64,000 bases of DNA from Deroplatys truncata (lineage: Eukaryota; Arthropoda; Insecta; Mantodea; Mantidae), in contig CM060990.1 of NCBI GenBank assembly GCA_030765065.1, positions 661,490,618-661,554,617 on the forward strand. Reading direction: 5' to 3'. Below, piece by piece: positions 62,745-64,000 of this stretch. The notes under the pieces are model-generated. The model was given only the letters and a program-made list of their open reading frames with translations. It was not told the origin of the DNA and searched no databases. Numbering within the stretch: the first letter of the stretch is position 1; the number at the start of each line of letters is the position of its first letter. A program made the position numbers and the translations under genes.

Positions 62745-62985
62745 TTAAGGTCGGTCAGGAATGGATGTAACATCTCGTATCCGGTCCTTTAGGCCACTGA
62801 CGTTGCTCACTTTCCTGCTATACACAAGCTCCCTTGCCCAGAAACCGCAGGTGTCAAGACTAGAGATTGTGGCGGCCAGCACAGTGGTCTTCTGCGACCA
62901 ATCCATCGACCAGGAAATGTGTGGTCCAGATATGCACGAACAGAATGGGAATAATACGGTGGTGTGCCATCTTGTATTGCATATC
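62745..62985 (-). pseudogene. Mariner-like transposase relic, catalytic and C-terminal part
   Basis: On the minus strand from about 62977 the frame reads QDGTPPYYSHSVRAYL, which contains the second catalytic Asp region (QDGAPPH in the family), then GRWIGRRRPLCWPPQSLVLTP, the place of the WPPRSPDLTP motif. The SPD triplet is changed to SLV, so a key acidic position is lost. After a frameshift it continues ARELVYSRKVSNVSGLKDRIRDVT, like the C-terminal region. The family is the insect mariner-like group with a DUF4817-type N-terminus (from knowledge, not a search). No N-terminal part or inverted ends were found, so it is an old truncated copy. The minus frame at 62745-63056 covers only part of it. 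Confidence 0.75.
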
Positions 62986-64000
62986 AGATTTGTAGTGCAA
63001 CTTATAAAAACATGATGAGTGAAGTTGAGACAAACAACACAAAACACCAAAAACAATAACAGTCTAGTGAGTCAAATTGAGAAATAATGGATGCTAATTG
63101 TAGACAAAAGATCTATATAACACATGTTTGGAATATTTTTCATAACCACTTGTACATTTGAGTGGTATCAATTTTGACGTATCTTGTATAATAAAGTATG
63201 AAAATAAACGTTGCTACAATATTACTACAGCAGTAGTTTGCAGTCCTTCTGTACTGAGCAAGAAAATATCAAGAGAATAGAAGATGAAGTGCGATTAAGA
63301 CTTAACGAGATATACTTCTCTAAACCACAGAAGCAATAAAGATATATACTTAGGAATTTATACATTAACAACGATGAATGAAAATACGAGATGAAGTCTA
63401 GTATTCTCTACTTCAAATATTCTCCCATGTACTTAATGCATCTGTATTATACTACTTTTTTGACGTTTACAAATAATAAATAGCACTTATGCAAAAATAT
63501 AATTATTTTACTGACTGCACATGGGGTTTCCAAAGACAAGGTCGCTGCTGTATGAATTAAATCGTAAATAAATATCAACAAATAAAAGTGGAGTAAACAT
63601 CCAGTCAAGACTTAAATGGTAAATTAATCTAAAATAACTACATTCCATATTTGCAATAATAAATGTGTAGCAATTTAGAGGATTTAAAATATTTCATACA
63701 CATGCGTGCACTAAAATATGCAAAACACTCAAGTAGGTTAATTTTCTAAGTTATGAATGCAGGAAATTCCAATAAAATACTAAACAGCATAACAGAATGT
63801 CTAAATACCTGGTTGGAACATGCATAGAGAACAAAACAAATTCACATTCCTAATAAAATATTGTACTATAGTAAACTGTAGGAGAGGTTTTTTTTTCCGA
63901 TCTGGCAAACCATTAAGGAACAAGTATGAACATTTACAATATCCCACAGAGAGAACGAACTGGCCAAGGCCGAATCCGCACGGTGTATCATAAATATATT
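62986..64000. other. No gene seen; AT-rich intergenic sequence
   Basis: The stretch to the end of the window is AT-rich, with no long open frame, no tRNA-like sequence and no inverted ends that I could detect. It may include more of the decayed mariner-like element near 63000-63060. Confidence 0.45.

Overview
This window reads as intergenic, repeat-dominated nuclear DNA of an animal, most likely an insect. A polyneopteran (cockroach, termite, stick insect or orthopteran) is my guess. The basis is the mix of Tc1 and mariner-like transposons, several tRNA-derived SINEs with split RNA polymerase III promoters, AT-rich spacers, and no operons or ribosome binding sites. I find no host gene I can support. 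The species cannot be named from this sequence.

Left flank (1-7.48 kb). A 295-bp inverted-repeat element (631-925), a SINE-like repeat (about 1168-1345), a nearly full-length but dead Tc1-like transposon with a TA duplication (1705-2888), an AT-rich interval bounded by short inverted repeats (3503-4330), an internally deleted mariner-like element that still carries one short ORF (4937-5663), and a SINE with a perfect 12-bp target-site duplication (5931-6217).

Centre (about 7.48-50.71 kb). One uninterrupted satellite array of about 43.2 kb. It uses two related monomers: 37 bp (type A) and 59 bp (type B), where B equals A plus a 22-bp block. Both are nested in a higher-order repeat (HOR). By an anchor word, HOR copies start at 9671, 13381, 17762, 22587, 27336 and 32085. 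Two of them are both 4749 bp and nearly identical. From about 36.8 kb the array changes to a second domain with different A subfamilies, irregular larger repeats, and four copies of a hairpin made by inverting part of a monomer. Type B blocks lie at the left edge and again at 48.8-49.8 kb.

Right flank (50.71-64 kb). The array stops about 30 bp from a fragment of the same inverted-repeat family seen at 631-925, in opposite orientation. Then come two minus-strand SINEs of one family (51.39-51.69 and 62.32-62.65 kb), three copies of an unclassified 0.8-1.2 kb repeat (one split by a 444-bp transposon, two facing each other), and a mariner-like transposase relic (62.75-62.99 kb).

The genes here do not work together: all recognisable coding matter is decayed transposase. 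The biology is satellite evolution by unequal exchange in register, bordered by transposon-rich DNA.
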